The notes beneath the pieces are model-generated. The model did not search any database. It was not told the DNA's origin and saw only the letters and a list, made by a program, of their open reading frames with translations. From NCBI RefSeq assembly GCF_006517255.1, contig NZ_CP041185.1:3410001-3474000 (forward strand): a stretch of 64,000 bases of DNA, given 5' to 3'. This DNA comes from Janthinobacterium tructae. Its GTDB lineage: Bacteria > Pseudomonadota > Gammaproteobacteria > Burkholderiales > Burkholderiaceae_D. The position numbers and the translations under genes are program-made. Positions 35,755 to 44,920 of the stretch are shown here, piece after piece (within the stretch, counting starts at the first letter, position 1; each line of letters starts with the position of its first letter).

Positions 35755-38523
35755 TTATTTGAAGCTGTAATTGGCGCTGGCATAGAAGCGCCGGCCGCGC
35801 GGGTCCGAATAAGTAGGATCATAGCCGGACAGGAAGTAGTACGCCTGGTTCGAGTACGGCGGGCTGGTATTGAACAGATTCTGTATGCCTGCGCGCAGCT
35901 TGAACTGCTTGCTGACCGCATACGCGCCCGACATGTCCCACAGCGTGTAGGCCTTCACCCGGTTCGGTTTGACGACGCTGCCGTCGTCCGTGTTGATGGC
36001 CGAGTTCTGGTCAGCATAGCCGCTCGAATAGGTGTTCGACAGGCTGGCCGAATACGGGCCGTTATCCCAGTCCAGCGTGATCGTATGGCGCCAGCGCTGC
36101 ACCACGCCGTCCGTGACAAATTTATTCAAGTTACTGATAAAAACGTCTCCAGGGCTGGTCTGGATTTTCGAGTCGAGCACATACGTGCCGCTCAGGTGTC
36201 CGCCAAAACGCCCCCACGCCGTTTTCACGCCATGCAGGTCGGCCGTGATATCGATGCCCGCAGCTTTTTGCGCGCCGCGGTTTTCCTTGCGCAGCTCGAT
36301 GTAGCGGATTTCATTGTCTTCGTCGCGGTGCACCAGGTTGCCGTACTTGCCCAGGTTGGACAGGATGATGTCGTCGCCGATTTCGCTGATCAGGTCCGTG
36401 CGCTTGATGTTCCAGTAGTCGGCACTGAAGGTCCAGTGCTGGCTCGGTTCGAGCACCAGGCCGGCCGTGAACTGGCGGCTGCGTTCGGGTTTCAGCTTGT
36501 CGTTGCTGTAGCGGCGCGTACGCCAGTTGTCGGCGCAAATCGAGTAGTCGTTGTCCTCGGCTTCGCAGTACACGGGATCGGGCAGGGTCGCCGTCTGGCT
36601 GTAGACGGTGGGACGGTGCAGGTCCGACATCGACGGCGCACGGAAGCCCTTGCCGGCCGAGGCGCGCAGCAGCACCTGCTTGCTGGGCATGTAGGTCAGG
36701 CCGATTTTAGGACTCAAGGCGCCGCCCACCTGCTGGTAATGGTCATAGCGGCCCGAGAGCTGCGCCTGCCACTGCTTGGTAAATGGCAGCAGCAGTTCGC
36801 TGTAGATGGCTTGCACATTGCGGCTGTCGCTGGTGGCCACACCCCCTTCGGGCGCTTCGTCATTGGTGATGTTACCACTCATCAACAATGCGGATGGCCG
36901 GAAGTCCGTGCGCTCGCGCCGCACTTCGCCGCCCACGGCCAGCGCCAGGTCGCCGCCGCCCAGTGCCATCAGCGCACGCGACACCTTGAAATCGAGCGAG
37001 TCCATGACACCGCGCGCATGCCGCACTTCGTCGTTGACCTGGATGCTCTCGAGCAGCGCCTTGCCCGCCGCGCTGGACGGGCCGAATGGATTGATGGTGC
37101 CATCCGTGATGCCCTTTTGTAGCTGGTCGGCCAGGAGGTAGCCGTGCGTGTCCTTGTCCCTGACCACATTGACGCTGTGATTCAAGCCCACGTCGTAATC
37201 CCAGCCGCCCACGGTGCCTGTAGCGCCCACCACGTAACGCTGGCTTTCGCTGGTCAATTCGCTGGTGCGCATGCCCGCTTCGTTCAGGCGGATGCGCAGG
37301 GCCAGCGTGTCAGTCAGCCCGGCGGCGTTCAGCTGCGGCACCATGCTGGCGTCGATTTCGCCATCGGGCCGCGCTGTCGATCCCACGTAATAGCTGCGCG
37401 AACGGCTCAACGCCACCTCGGCATACAATTGGTGATCATTGTTCAATTTGAGGACGCCGCGCGTCAGCAGGTTCTGCTTGTCCGTCTTCGGATACAGCTC
37501 GGTGTCGCCCATGTAATTATAGGTACACGCATCGACGCCGCCCGTGCCGGCCGGCAGGTACACATTGGCCGGGCCGCTGCAGCCTGGAATCGACAGGTTA
37601 ATCAGGCGATTCGTGATCGGTTTCCCATTGAGCAGGAAGCCCTGTTCCTGCAGGTAGTCGCGCTGGTCGCTGGAGAGGCGGATATTCGCCGGACTGGTAT
37701 AGCTGGACAACAAATGACCAAGGCGTTCCGCCACGTGCAGGTTCGGAATGAACTTGCGCTGCGAAGTGCTCAGGCGGTCGGTTTTTTGCAGGTCGACCAC
37801 GGCAAAGATATTGTAGCCATCCTCCCCCAAGTCGCCCGTGCCGGCCGTGATGCTGGCCGTGCGCTTGCCGGCACCGCCTTCCTGCGTGCCGCTGCCGTAG
37901 ACATTCAGCTCCACGCCCTGGTAATCCTTGCGCGTAATAAAATTGATCACGCCGCCGATGGCGTCCGTGCCGTACAGGGCCGAAGCACCGTCGAGCAATA
38001 CTTCCACGCGCTGCAGGGCGGCGGCGGGAATGTTATTCAGGTCCACGCCCGCATCGTCGCCGGGCGAGGCAAAGTTCGCCATGCGCCGGCCATTGAGCAG
38101 CACCAGGGTCGATGAGGTGCCCACGCCGCGCAGGTTGGCGCTGTTGAAGCCGCGCTGGTCGCCGCCCACATTGATGCTGACGCCATCGGTCAGGCCGCCC
38201 ACGTTGGCCGACACGCGCGCCATCAGCTCGGCCGCCGTCGTCACGCCCGCCTTTTCGATCTCGGCGCGCGTGATGACCTGCACCGGCAGCGCCGTCTCCG
38301 ATTCCAGGCGCTTGATGGCCGAACCCGTGATTTCCACGCGCTGCATTTTTTTCGGCGCCGGCTCGCCATCCCGCGCCTGCTCCTGTTCCTGCGCCAGCGC
38401 GCCGCTGGCCAGCATGCCCAGCGCCGCCGACACGCTCAAGGCGCCCAGCGCCAGGCGCACGCCTTGCGCCAGCAGCGACTCGCGTGGCAATACGGAACGG
38501 CCGTTCTGTCTTTTCATGTGCAT
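35755..38523 (-). CDS. TonB-dependent outer membrane receptor
   Basis: 922 residues with signal peptide (cut near ASGALAQ), plug domain (RVEITGSAIKRLESETALPV, LRGVGTSSTLVLLNGRRM, YGTDAIGGVINFIT) and a C-terminal 22-strand-type barrel ending in a terminal aromatic-rich strand (FYASANYSFK). I chose the ATG at 38523 because GGGGAGAG precedes it at normal distance; the longest frame adds 13 residues. It lies 35 bp after the RpiR regulator and upstream of the secreted cyanophycinase, which suggests it imports cyanophycin fragments such as beta-Asp-Arg. It lacks SusC/SusD features. Confidence 0.93.
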   Translation of the reverse strand: MHMKRQNGRSVLPRESLLAQGVRLALGALSVSAALGMLASGALAQEQEQARDGEPAPKKMQRVEITGSAIKRLESETALPVQVITRAEIEKAGVTTAAELMARVSANVGGLTDGVSINVGGDQRGFNSANLRGVGTSSTLVLLNGRRMANFASPGDDAGVDLNNIPAAALQRVEVLLDGASALYGTDAIGGVINFITRKDYQGVELNVYGSGTQEGGAGKRTASITAGTGDLGEDGYNIFAVVDLQKTDRLSTSQRKFIPNLHVAERLGHLLSSYTSPANIRLSSDQRDYLQEQGFLLNGKPITNRLINLSIPGCSGPANVYLPAGTGGVDACTYNYMGDTELYPKTDKQNLLTRGVLKLNNDHQLYAEVALSRSRSYYVGSTARPDGEIDASMVPQLNAAGLTDTLALRIRLNEAGMRTSELTSESQRYVVGATGTVGGWDYDVGLNHSVNVVRDKDTHGYLLADQLQKGITDGTINPFGPSSAAGKALLESIQVNDEVRHARGVMDSLDFKVSRALMALGGGDLALAVGGEVRRERTDFRPSALLMSGNITNDEAPEGGVATSDSRNVQAIYSELLLPFTKQWQAQLSGRYDHYQQVGGALSPKIGLTYMPSKQVLLRASAGKGFRAPSMSDLHRPTVYSQTATLPDPVYCEAEDNDYSICADNWRTRRYSNDKLKPERSRQFTAGLVLEPSQHWTFSADYWNIKRTDLISEIGDDIILSNLGKYGNLVHRDEDNEIRYIELRKENRGAQKAAGIDITADLHGVKTAWGRFGGHLSGTYVLDSKIQTSPGDVFISNLNKFVTDGVVQRWRHTITLDWDNGPYSASLSNTYSSGYADQNSAINTDDGSVVKPNRVKAYTLWDMSGAYAVSKQFKLRAGIQNLFNTSPPYSNQAYYFLSGYDPTYSDPRGRRFYASANYSFK

Positions 38524-38558
38524 TGCATCTCTCCCCAATGGTGTATGTCTGATTTTTA

Positions 38559-39557
38559 TCATGATTTTTGTACTGCCTTGCGCTGCCTGGATACTGCTTT
38601 CCGGGGCCCTGGCACGCCATGCTCGCCGCCGTACAGATAGGCGGCGATGACTTCGCTCAGACGGGCCGCTTTTTCAACGTTCTTCTTGTTCGACACCATC
38701 AGCGCCACGGCCAGCGCCTCGATCATGGCCAGCGCCGTGCTGGCGCTGCTGGGCAGGACGGGATGCGTGCTTTGCGCATACAGCGCGTGATCGGCCAGTT
38801 CGGCCAGGGGGGACGCGGGAGAGTCGGTGAGCGCCACGATACAGGCGCCGCGATCGCGCGCAAAGCTGGCCAGGCCGATGCAGTCGAGCGTATAGCGGGG
38901 AAACGAGATCACCACCAGCACATCGTGCGCCGCCAGGTTGACCAGATGCCCGGCCGCCACTTCCGAACCGCCGATGCCCACCACTTCCACCACATGCGGG
39001 CAAAACGGCTGCAGATGCTGCACCAGCATGCCCGCCAGATTGGCCGACAGGCCAAAACCCATCACATACACGACCTTGGCGCGCGTCAGGCGCCGCACCA
39101 CGGTCTGCATGGCGGGCGGCGACAAGGCATCGGACGTGGCGGCGATATTCGCGGCCGCATACTCCAGGCTTTCCGTGATCGGTGACGTGGCGCGCGCACG
39201 CCGTTGTATCGTACGGCGCAATTTGTCGACTGGCTGCAACAGCGATTGCAGGGTTTCGGCCATGGCGCTGCGCATGGCCGAATAATTCTTTTGCCCTATG
39301 TCGCGTGCGAAGCGGCTGATGGTCGCCGTCGAGACCTGGCAACTGTCAGCCAGCTCCTCGATGCCCAGCGCAGTCACGCGCATCTGGTTGCGCAGCAGGT
39401 AATCGGCGATCTGCCGCTGCGAGGCCGAGCCGCTGGCCAGCACGTGCATCAGCGTTTGCCCCAGCGTCGATTGCGCAAAGGCTGCATCGGGCGACGACAG
39501 GGTGGCGGCCACTGGCGGGCGCAAGCTGTTACGGGCAGGGCTGGCGGATGATTTCAT
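38559..39557 (-). CDS. MurR/RpiR-family transcriptional regulator
   Basis: 332 residues. An N-terminal RpiR helix-turn-helix (QRQIADYLLRNQMRVTALGI, then ELADSCQVSTATISRFARDI) covers about residues 40-115. A SIS domain follows at about residues 150-290 (VVYVMGFGLSANLAGMLV, VVISFPRYTLDCIGLA). SIS domains usually bind phosphosugars, yet the neighbours handle peptides or amino acids, so the ligand may be unusual. It is divergent from the CphZ-like gene and heads the TonB receptor/cyanophycinase strand. Confidence 0.92.
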   Translation of the reverse strand: MKSSASPARNSLRPPVAATLSSPDAAFAQSTLGQTLMHVLASGSASQRQIADYLLRNQMRVTALGIEELADSCQVSTATISRFARDIGQKNYSAMRSAMAETLQSLLQPVDKLRRTIQRRARATSPITESLEYAAANIAATSDALSPPAMQTVVRRLTRAKVVYVMGFGLSANLAGMLVQHLQPFCPHVVEVVGIGGSEVAAGHLVNLAAHDVLVVISFPRYTLDCIGLASFARDRGACIVALTDSPASPLAELADHALYAQSTHPVLPSSASTALAMIEALAVALMVSNKKNVEKAARLSEVIAAYLYGGEHGVPGPRKAVSRQRKAVQKS

Positions 39558-39665
39558 ATCACTGGCGGCCTGTGTTCTTGTGGATGACGGATGACGGATA
39601 AAAAGACGAAAACGGGTCGCTGGAACCTACTTTACTCATATCAAAAAGAAAACTCAACAAATATT

Positions 39666-39681
39666 TGTAAAAGAATTTTCA
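39666..39681. promoter_or_regulatory. Possible RpiR operator in the divergent region
   Basis: Imperfect palindrome TGTAAAAGAATTTTCA in an AT-rich stretch of the 202-bp gap between the regulator and the CphZ-like gene. RpiR-family operators are often inverted repeats of this size. The match is suggestive only. Confidence 0.3.
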
Positions 39682-39759
39682 TTGATTTACTTAGTGAAAA
39701 TAATGCTACATAATCGACCGAAATCCATCAACCGCGCCCCGTTTTGGGGCGAATTTACC

Positions 39760-40896
39760 ATGCAAGTACAACAGCATCCCATCTCCAGTGCGCACGCCAG
39801 CGTAGCGTGCCAGTTGAGCAGCTTTCACTTTGGCACGGCAGCGGCAGGCAGCCGCAGCGGCAAGAAAGTGTATATCCAGGCGGCGCTGCATGCGGACGAG
39901 GTGCCGGGCATGCTGGTGTCGCAGTTCCTGCGCCGCGAACTGCTGGCGCTGGAAGCGGCGGGCAAGGTGCACGGTGAAATCATCCTGGTGCCTGCCGCCA
40001 ACCCGATCGGCCTGGCGCAAGCCATCCATGGCGCGCCGTTTGGCCGCTTCGACCTGACCACTGGCATCAACTTCAACCGCGCCTACCGCCACGTAGCCGA
40101 TGAACTGAAAACCACGCTCGATGGCAAGCTGGGGCAGGATGCGCAAGCCAACGTGGCGCTGATACGCCAGCATGCGTGCGACGCCGTCGCCGCCTGGCGG
40201 CCGTCCACGGATGCGGAGACGCTGAAAAAAACCTTGCTGGGCATGGCCATCGATGCCGACATCGTGCTCGACCTGCATTGCGATAACGAGGCGGCCCTGC
40301 ATATCTATACGGGCACGCCGCTGGCGGCGCAGATCGCCCCCCTGTCCGCGCTCCTGGGTGCGCGCGCCGTGCTGCTGGAACTGGCGGCCGGCGAAGAGCC
40401 GTTCGACGAAGCCTGCAGCCGCCTGTGGTGGGACCTGGACGCACACTTCCAGGGCCGCTATCCGATTCCCGCCGCCTGCCTGTCGACCACCGTCGAATTG
40501 CGCGGCGAAGTGGAAGTGAGCTACGCCCTGGCAGAGCGCGACGCCACCGCCCTGCTGCGCTTTCTTGCCATCGAGGGCGTGCTGGAGATCGCCGGCGCCG
40601 GCGACGACCTGCCCGCTCAGCAATGCCAGCCCACGCCGCTGGCCGGCGTGGAGCCTATCCTCGCGCCGCATCACGGCGTACTGGTGTATCTGCGCGAAAT
40701 GGGCGAGGTGCTGGCCGCCGGCGATGCGCTGGCCGACCTGATCGATCCGGTCAGCGGCGAGACGACGACCTTGCGCTGCAGCGTCGCCGGTGTCTTCTTT
40801 GCACGCAGCGCCCACCGCCATGTCTTGCGCGGCATGAACGTCGGCAAGGTCGCCGGCGCCATCGCCTTCCGCGGCGGCAGCCTGCTGAGCCAATAA
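39760..40896 (+). CDS. cphZ: CphZ/AotO-like cyanophycin dipeptide hydrolase (AstE/AspA-type M14 family)
   Basis: 378-residue zinc hydrolase of the succinylglutamate desuccinylase/aspartoacylase family. Zinc ligands are His44 and Glu47 (LHADEVPG) and His173 (DLHCDNE). TGINFNRAYR (101-110) holds the substrate-binding Asn/Arg, and a C-terminal lipoyl-like beta domain follows (GEVLAAGDALADLIDPVSGE). AotO of P. aeruginosa, of the same family, was shown to hydrolyse beta-Asp-Arg and renamed CphZ. The neighbouring secreted cyanophycinase makes that activity the best guess here. It is cytoplasmic, with no signal peptide. The ATG at 39760 precedes the conserved core. Confidence 0.8.
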   Translation: MQVQQHPISSAHASVACQLSSFHFGTAAAGSRSGKKVYIQAALHADEVPGMLVSQFLRRELLALEAAGKVHGEIILVPAANPIGLAQAIHGAPFGRFDLTTGINFNRAYRHVADELKTTLDGKLGQDAQANVALIRQHACDAVAAWRPSTDAETLKKTLLGMAIDADIVLDLHCDNEAALHIYTGTPLAAQIAPLSALLGARAVLLELAAGEEPFDEACSRLWWDLDAHFQGRYPIPAACLSTTVELRGEVEVSYALAERDATALLRFLAIEGVLEIAGAGDDLPAQQCQPTPLAGVEPILAPHHGVLVYLREMGEVLAAGDALADLIDPVSGETTTLRCSVAGVFFARSAHRHVLRGMNVGKVAGAIAFRGGSLLSQ

Positions 40897-42294
40897 ATGT
40901 CACCCATGAAAAAATTCAAGCTCCCCAATACCTTCGTCCTGCTGTGCGGCATCCTGGCCATGATCGCGCTGGCGACCTGGCTGGTACCGGGCGGAAAATT
41001 CGATACGCAACTGGTGAACGGCAAACAGCTGATCATTCCCGGCACGTTTCACTACGTCGACAACAAGCCGCAGGGACTGGCCGCGCTGATGATGGCGCCC
41101 ATCAAGGGCTTCGTCGACGCCAGCCTGATCATCGGCTTCATCCTGATCGTCGGCGGCGCCTTCGCCGTGCTGCAAAAAACCGAAGCCTTCGATTCGCTGA
41201 TCAAGGCCATCGCCAAAGCGCACACCAGTTCGCGCTTCGTGCGCGCCGCCATCATCCCCGTCTTCTTCACCATGTTCTCGCTGGGCGGCGCCACCTTCGG
41301 CATGAACGAGGAAGCCATTCCCTTCATCCTGATCTTCGTGCCGCTGGCGCTGGCGCTGGGCTACGACACCATCACGGGCGTGTCGATTCCCTTCATCGGC
41401 TCGCAGGTGGGCTTTTCCGCCGCCTTTTTAAATCCATTCAACGTCGGCATCGCGCAGGGCATCGCCGGCGTGCCGATCTTTTCCGGCATCGGCTACCGCC
41501 TGATCGTGTGGGCCATCGCCACGGCCGTCAGCATCGTATTTTTGATGTGGTATGCGGCGCGCATCAAGCGCCATCCGGAAAAAAGCCCGACCTACCTGCT
41601 CGACATCGAAAAACGCAGCGAGCATTCGATGGACCTCGACAGCTTTGCCGGCATGACCCGCACGCACCGCGCGGTGCTGTGGATTTTCATGGCAACCTTG
41701 CTGACGATGGTCGTCGGCGTCGTCAAGTACGACTGGTTCATCGATGAAATCGCCGCCCTGTTCCTGGTCATGGCCATCGTCGTCGGCCTGGTCGGCCGGC
41801 TCGACATGGACAGCCTGGTGGCATCCTTCGTGCAAGGCGCGCGCGACATGGTCAGCGTGGCACTCGTCATCGCGCTGGCACGCGGCACCATGATCCTGGC
41901 GCGCGATGCGCAGATCATCGACACCATGCTGCATGCGCTCACGCCCCTGGTGGCGTCGTCAAGCCCCGTCTTTGCCGCGCAAAAGATGTTCTTCATGCAG
42001 TCGGTAATCAACTTCTTCATCCATTCCGGCAGTGGCCAGGCCGCGCTGACCATGCCCATCATGGCGCCGTTGGCCGACCTGGTGGGCGTGACGCGCCAGA
42101 CGGCCATCCTGGCCTTCCAGTTCGGCGAATTCACCACGCCGATGATTCCCACCTCCGGCATCACCGTCGGCGTGCTGGCACTGGCGCGCGTGCCGTGGAT
42201 TACCTGGGCCAAGTGGATGATCCCGCTGCAGCTGATCTATCTGGTGCTCGCGCTGCTGCTGCTGATTCCACCCTGCCTGATGCACTGGCAGTAA
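40897..42294 (+). CDS. YfcC-family membrane transporter
   Basis: 465 residues with about twelve hydrophobic helices. It shows the YfcC (arginine/dicarboxylate-type carrier) pattern: an N-terminal helix then WLVPGGKFD, GGAFAVLQKTEAFDSLI, FSLGGATFGMNEEAIPF, NPFNVGIAQGIAGVP and FFIHSGSGQAALTMPIMAPL. Its ATG follows the CphZ-like stop codon directly, so the two are co-translated. It probably moves the dipeptide, arginine or aspartate across the inner membrane. MSPMKK leaves the start uncertain by three codons. Confidence 0.88.
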   Translation: MSPMKKFKLPNTFVLLCGILAMIALATWLVPGGKFDTQLVNGKQLIIPGTFHYVDNKPQGLAALMMAPIKGFVDASLIIGFILIVGGAFAVLQKTEAFDSLIKAIAKAHTSSRFVRAAIIPVFFTMFSLGGATFGMNEEAIPFILIFVPLALALGYDTITGVSIPFIGSQVGFSAAFLNPFNVGIAQGIAGVPIFSGIGYRLIVWAIATAVSIVFLMWYAARIKRHPEKSPTYLLDIEKRSEHSMDLDSFAGMTRTHRAVLWIFMATLLTMVVGVVKYDWFIDEIAALFLVMAIVVGLVGRLDMDSLVASFVQGARDMVSVALVIALARGTMILARDAQIIDTMLHALTPLVASSSPVFAAQKMFFMQSVINFFIHSGSGQAALTMPIMAPLADLVGVTRQTAILAFQFGEFTTPMIPTSGITVGVLALARVPWITWAKWMIPLQLIYLVLALLLLIPPCLMHWQ

Positions 42295-42299
42295 GCCAG

Positions 42300-42725
42300 T
42301 CAGCGCTGGTAGATGTCCGGCACATAACGCTCCATCAGCGTTTCCGGGCGCAGCGGCGCCGTGAAACCGTAGCGCGCGTACAGCGTATGCGCCGTGCCGG
42401 TGGCGAGCATGAAGCGGCGCAAGCCCTGCAAGTCGGGATGTGCCATCACGGCGTCCATCAGGCGCTTGCCGTAGCCACGGCCGCGGTACTCTTGCAGCAC
42501 ATACACGTCGACCAGATAGGCAAACGTGGCGTAGTCGCTGACCACGCGGGCGAACGCCACCTGACGGCCGTCAAGCCTGCCGCCAAAGCATAGAGAATGG
42601 TCGATGGCGCGCCGTACGGTAGCCAGCGGGATGCCGATGGCCCATGTCGATTGCGTGCTGAGAAAATGGTGGATGGCTGGAACGTCGAGTTCCGCCTTGT
42701 CGGTGCTGATCATCAAATGTGACAT
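42300..42725 (-). CDS. GNAT-family N-acetyltransferase
   Basis: 141 residues with a single GNAT fold. The acetyl-CoA loop is QEYRGRGYGKRLMDAVM, preceded by the LVDVYVL strand and followed by LYARYGFTAP. The ATG at 42725 (MSHLMISTD) is the likely start; an earlier in-frame ATG adds 20 weakly supported residues. It converges on the YfcC gene with only 5 bp between the stop codons. The substrate is unknown. Confidence 0.85.
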   Translation of the reverse strand: MSHLMISTDKAELDVPAIHHFLSTQSTWAIGIPLATVRRAIDHSLCFGGRLDGRQVAFARVVSDYATFAYLVDVYVLQEYRGRGYGKRLMDAVMAHPDLQGLRRFMLATGTAHTLYARYGFTAPLRPETLMERYVPDIYQR

Positions 42726-42891
42726 CGCGCAGGCCCTGCTAGCGTTGAAAAACACGATCATCGGCCTTTTTGCTGCGGCTGTCACCAGGGCTGGATAGAA
42801 CCGGGGGCGCCACCCGTTCTGCCTGTCCGTGATGCGGTGTTGCTGTTTGCTGCGGATGCTGCTTGTACTGCCGGCAATGCCATCACTGCGC

Positions 42892-43089
42892 TTACAGGGC
42901 GGCTTTTTCTTCCGCGCTCAGACGCTTGGCGCTGACATACACGGTGTGCATGGTGGCTTGATCGGCGCTGGCGGCGATGGGGGCGGGCGCGGCGCGCAAT
43001 TTCGGCACGGCGGCGGTGGCCAGGCTGGTGGCGGCGGCGATGGCGATGATGGCAACGAAGATGGCTTCCATGTTTTTAGCGATGTTCAT
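42892..43089 (-). CDS. Small exported or membrane-anchored protein
   Basis: 65 residues. MNIAKNMEAIFVAIIAIAAA begins a signal peptide or anchor (possible cleavage after SLATA). The mature part is Ala/Pro-rich and ends in VYVSAKRLSAEEKAAL. AGGA lies 8 nt before the ATG. Similar tiny proteins with the VYVSAKRL ending seem common in Oxalobacteraceae, from memory. Function unknown. It is divergent from argH. Confidence 0.7.
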   Translation of the reverse strand: MNIAKNMEAIFVAIIAIAAATSLATAAVPKLRAAPAPIAASADQATMHTVYVSAKRLSAEEKAAL

Positions 43090-43324
43090 GATGGTGTCCT
43101 TTGAGTGGCTGGTTGTGTGTTGCGATGATTGAACTGTAGGCCGATCCCCCCTGAACTGCCATCGGATTGCGACCAAACGCACGATTCGCGGGACAGAATA
43201 CAAAAAGCCCGGATGGAACGCACAACAGCGTCCGCCGCGTGGCATTTGACGCGTGCCAGCCCCATTCCCGGCCATTTCAGCGCCCTGCAAGCCCCTAAAA
43301 GCCCTACCGCAGGCCAACCTTGTT

Positions 43325-43330
43325 TATAAT
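43325..43330 (+). promoter_or_regulatory. -10 element of argH
   Basis: Consensus TATAAT 25 bp before the argH ATG, with AAAGGA as RBS 9 nt before the start. No good -35 is visible, and a TG lies two bases before the hexamer. Confidence 0.5.
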
Positions 43331-43355
43331 CGCCCTACACTAAAGGACTTCTTTC

Positions 43356-44753
43356 ATGACTGATCAATTCTCCAAAAAGGGCGAAGCCTGGTCGGCCCGG
43401 TTTTCCGAACCGGTCTCGGACCTCGTCAAGCGCTACACAGCTTCTGTATTTTTTGACAAGCGCCTGGCGCTGTTCGACATCGAAGGTTCGCTGGCCCATG
43501 CGGAAATGCTGCATGCGCAAGCCATCATCAGCCCGGCCGACTACGCGGAAATCGTGCGCGGCATGGCGCAAATCTCGCAGGAAATCACCGCCGGCCAGTT
43601 CGAATGGCTGCTGGACCTGGAAGATGTCCACCTGAATATCGAAAAACGCCTGACCGAACTGGTAGGCGATGCGGGCAAGCGATTGCACACCGGCCGTTCG
43701 CGCAACGACCAGGTGGCCACCGACATCCGCCTGTACGTGCGTTCCGCCATCGACGACATCACCGCCCTGCTGGCGACGTTCCGCAGCGCGCTGACGGACC
43801 TGGCCGAGCAGCATGCCGACACCATCATGCCGGGCTTTACCCACATGCAGGTGGCCCAGCCGATCACCTTCGGCCATCACATGCTGGCGTATGTCGAAAT
43901 GTTCGGCCGCGATGCCGAGCGCATGGCCGACTGCCGCAAGCGCGTCAATCGCCTGCCGCTGGGCGCCGCCGCCCTGGCCGGCACCACCTTCCCCATCGAC
44001 CGCCTGCGCGTGGCAAAAACGCTGGGCTTCGACGACGTGTGCCACAACTCGCTCGACGCCGTGTCGGACCGTGATTTCGCCATCGAATTTTGCGCCGCTG
44101 CCGCCGTGCTGATGATGCACGTATCGCGCATGGCCGAGGAACTGGTGATCTGGATGAGCCCTCGCATCGGCTTCATCGACATCGCCGACCGCTTCTGCAC
44201 CGGCTCGTCGATCATGCCGCAAAAGAAAAACCCGGACGTGCCCGAGCTCGCCCGTGGCAAGACGGGCCGCGTGTATGGCCACCTGATCGGCCTCTTGACC
44301 CTGATGAAAGGCCAGCCGCTGGCCTACAACAAGGATAACCAGGAAGACAAGGAACCGCTGTTCGACACCGTCGACACCGTCATCGACACCTTGCGCATCT
44401 TCGCCGACATGGCCGGCGGCATCACGGTGAAACCGGAAGCGATGCGCGCGGCTGCCCTGCAGGGTTATGCCACGGCGACCGACCTGGCCGACTACCTGGT
44501 CAAGAAGGGCCTGCCGTTCCGCGACGCCCATGAAGCGGTGGCCCTGGCCGTGCGCGCCTGCGTCGATGCCGGTTGCGACCTGGCGGACCTGACGCTGGAG
44601 CAGTTGCGCGCGTTTTCCCCGCTGACGGGTGAAGACGTGTTTGAAGTGCTGACCCTGGAAGGCTCCGTCGCCGCGCGCGACCACGTGGGCGGCACCGCGC
44701 CGCGCCAGGTGCGCGCCGCGATCGCCCGCGTGCGCACGCAACTGGAAAAATAA
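43356..44753 (+). CDS. argH: Argininosuccinate lyase
   Basis: Last step of arginine synthesis: argininosuccinate to arginine plus fumarate. The 465-residue length is typical. Family motifs are intact: [34 protein letters not shown] and the lyase signature [19 protein letters not shown] with the catalytic serine loop. Stands alone, with its own -10 and a strong terminator. Confidence 0.97.
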   Translation: MTDQFSKKGEAWSARFSEPVSDLVKRYTASVFFDKRLALFDIEGSLAHAEMLHAQAIISPADYAEIVRGMAQISQEITAGQFEWLLDLEDVHLNIEKRLTELVGDAGKRLHTGRSRNDQVATDIRLYVRSAIDDITALLATFRSALTDLAEQHADTIMPGFTHMQVAQPITFGHHMLAYVEMFGRDAERMADCRKRVNRLPLGAAALAGTTFPIDRLRVAKTLGFDDVCHNSLDAVSDRDFAIEFCAAAAVLMMHVSRMAEELVIWMSPRIGFIDIADRFCTGSSIMPQKKNPDVPELARGKTGRVYGHLIGLLTLMKGQPLAYNKDNQEDKEPLFDTVDTVIDTLRIFADMAGGITVKPEAMRAAALQGYATATDLADYLVKKGLPFRDAHEAVALAVRACVDAGCDLADLTLEQLRAFSPLTGEDVFEVLTLEGSVAARDHVGGTAPRQVRAAIARVRTQLEK

Positions 44754-44773
44754 ACCGCGCTTGCGCACCCAAG

Positions 44774-44806
44774 CGCCCCGCTGCATCGCTGCAGCGGGGC
44801 GTTTTT
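44774..44806 (+). terminator. Rho-independent terminator of argH
   Basis: Perfect 12-bp stem CGCCCCGCTGCA / TGCAGCGGGGCG (44774-44785 with 44790-44801), TCGC loop, then five T. It lies 20 bp after the argH stop. Confidence 0.93.
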
Positions 44807-44920
44807 CATTGCGCGACGATTGTCGACAATCCGGAAAAGGCAGCGCCCGGGCTCAAGCCGAAAGGCGCGAACTGATATCATGCCCGCATTCCATATTCAG
44901 CATCGAGCAAAGGAGCAGGC

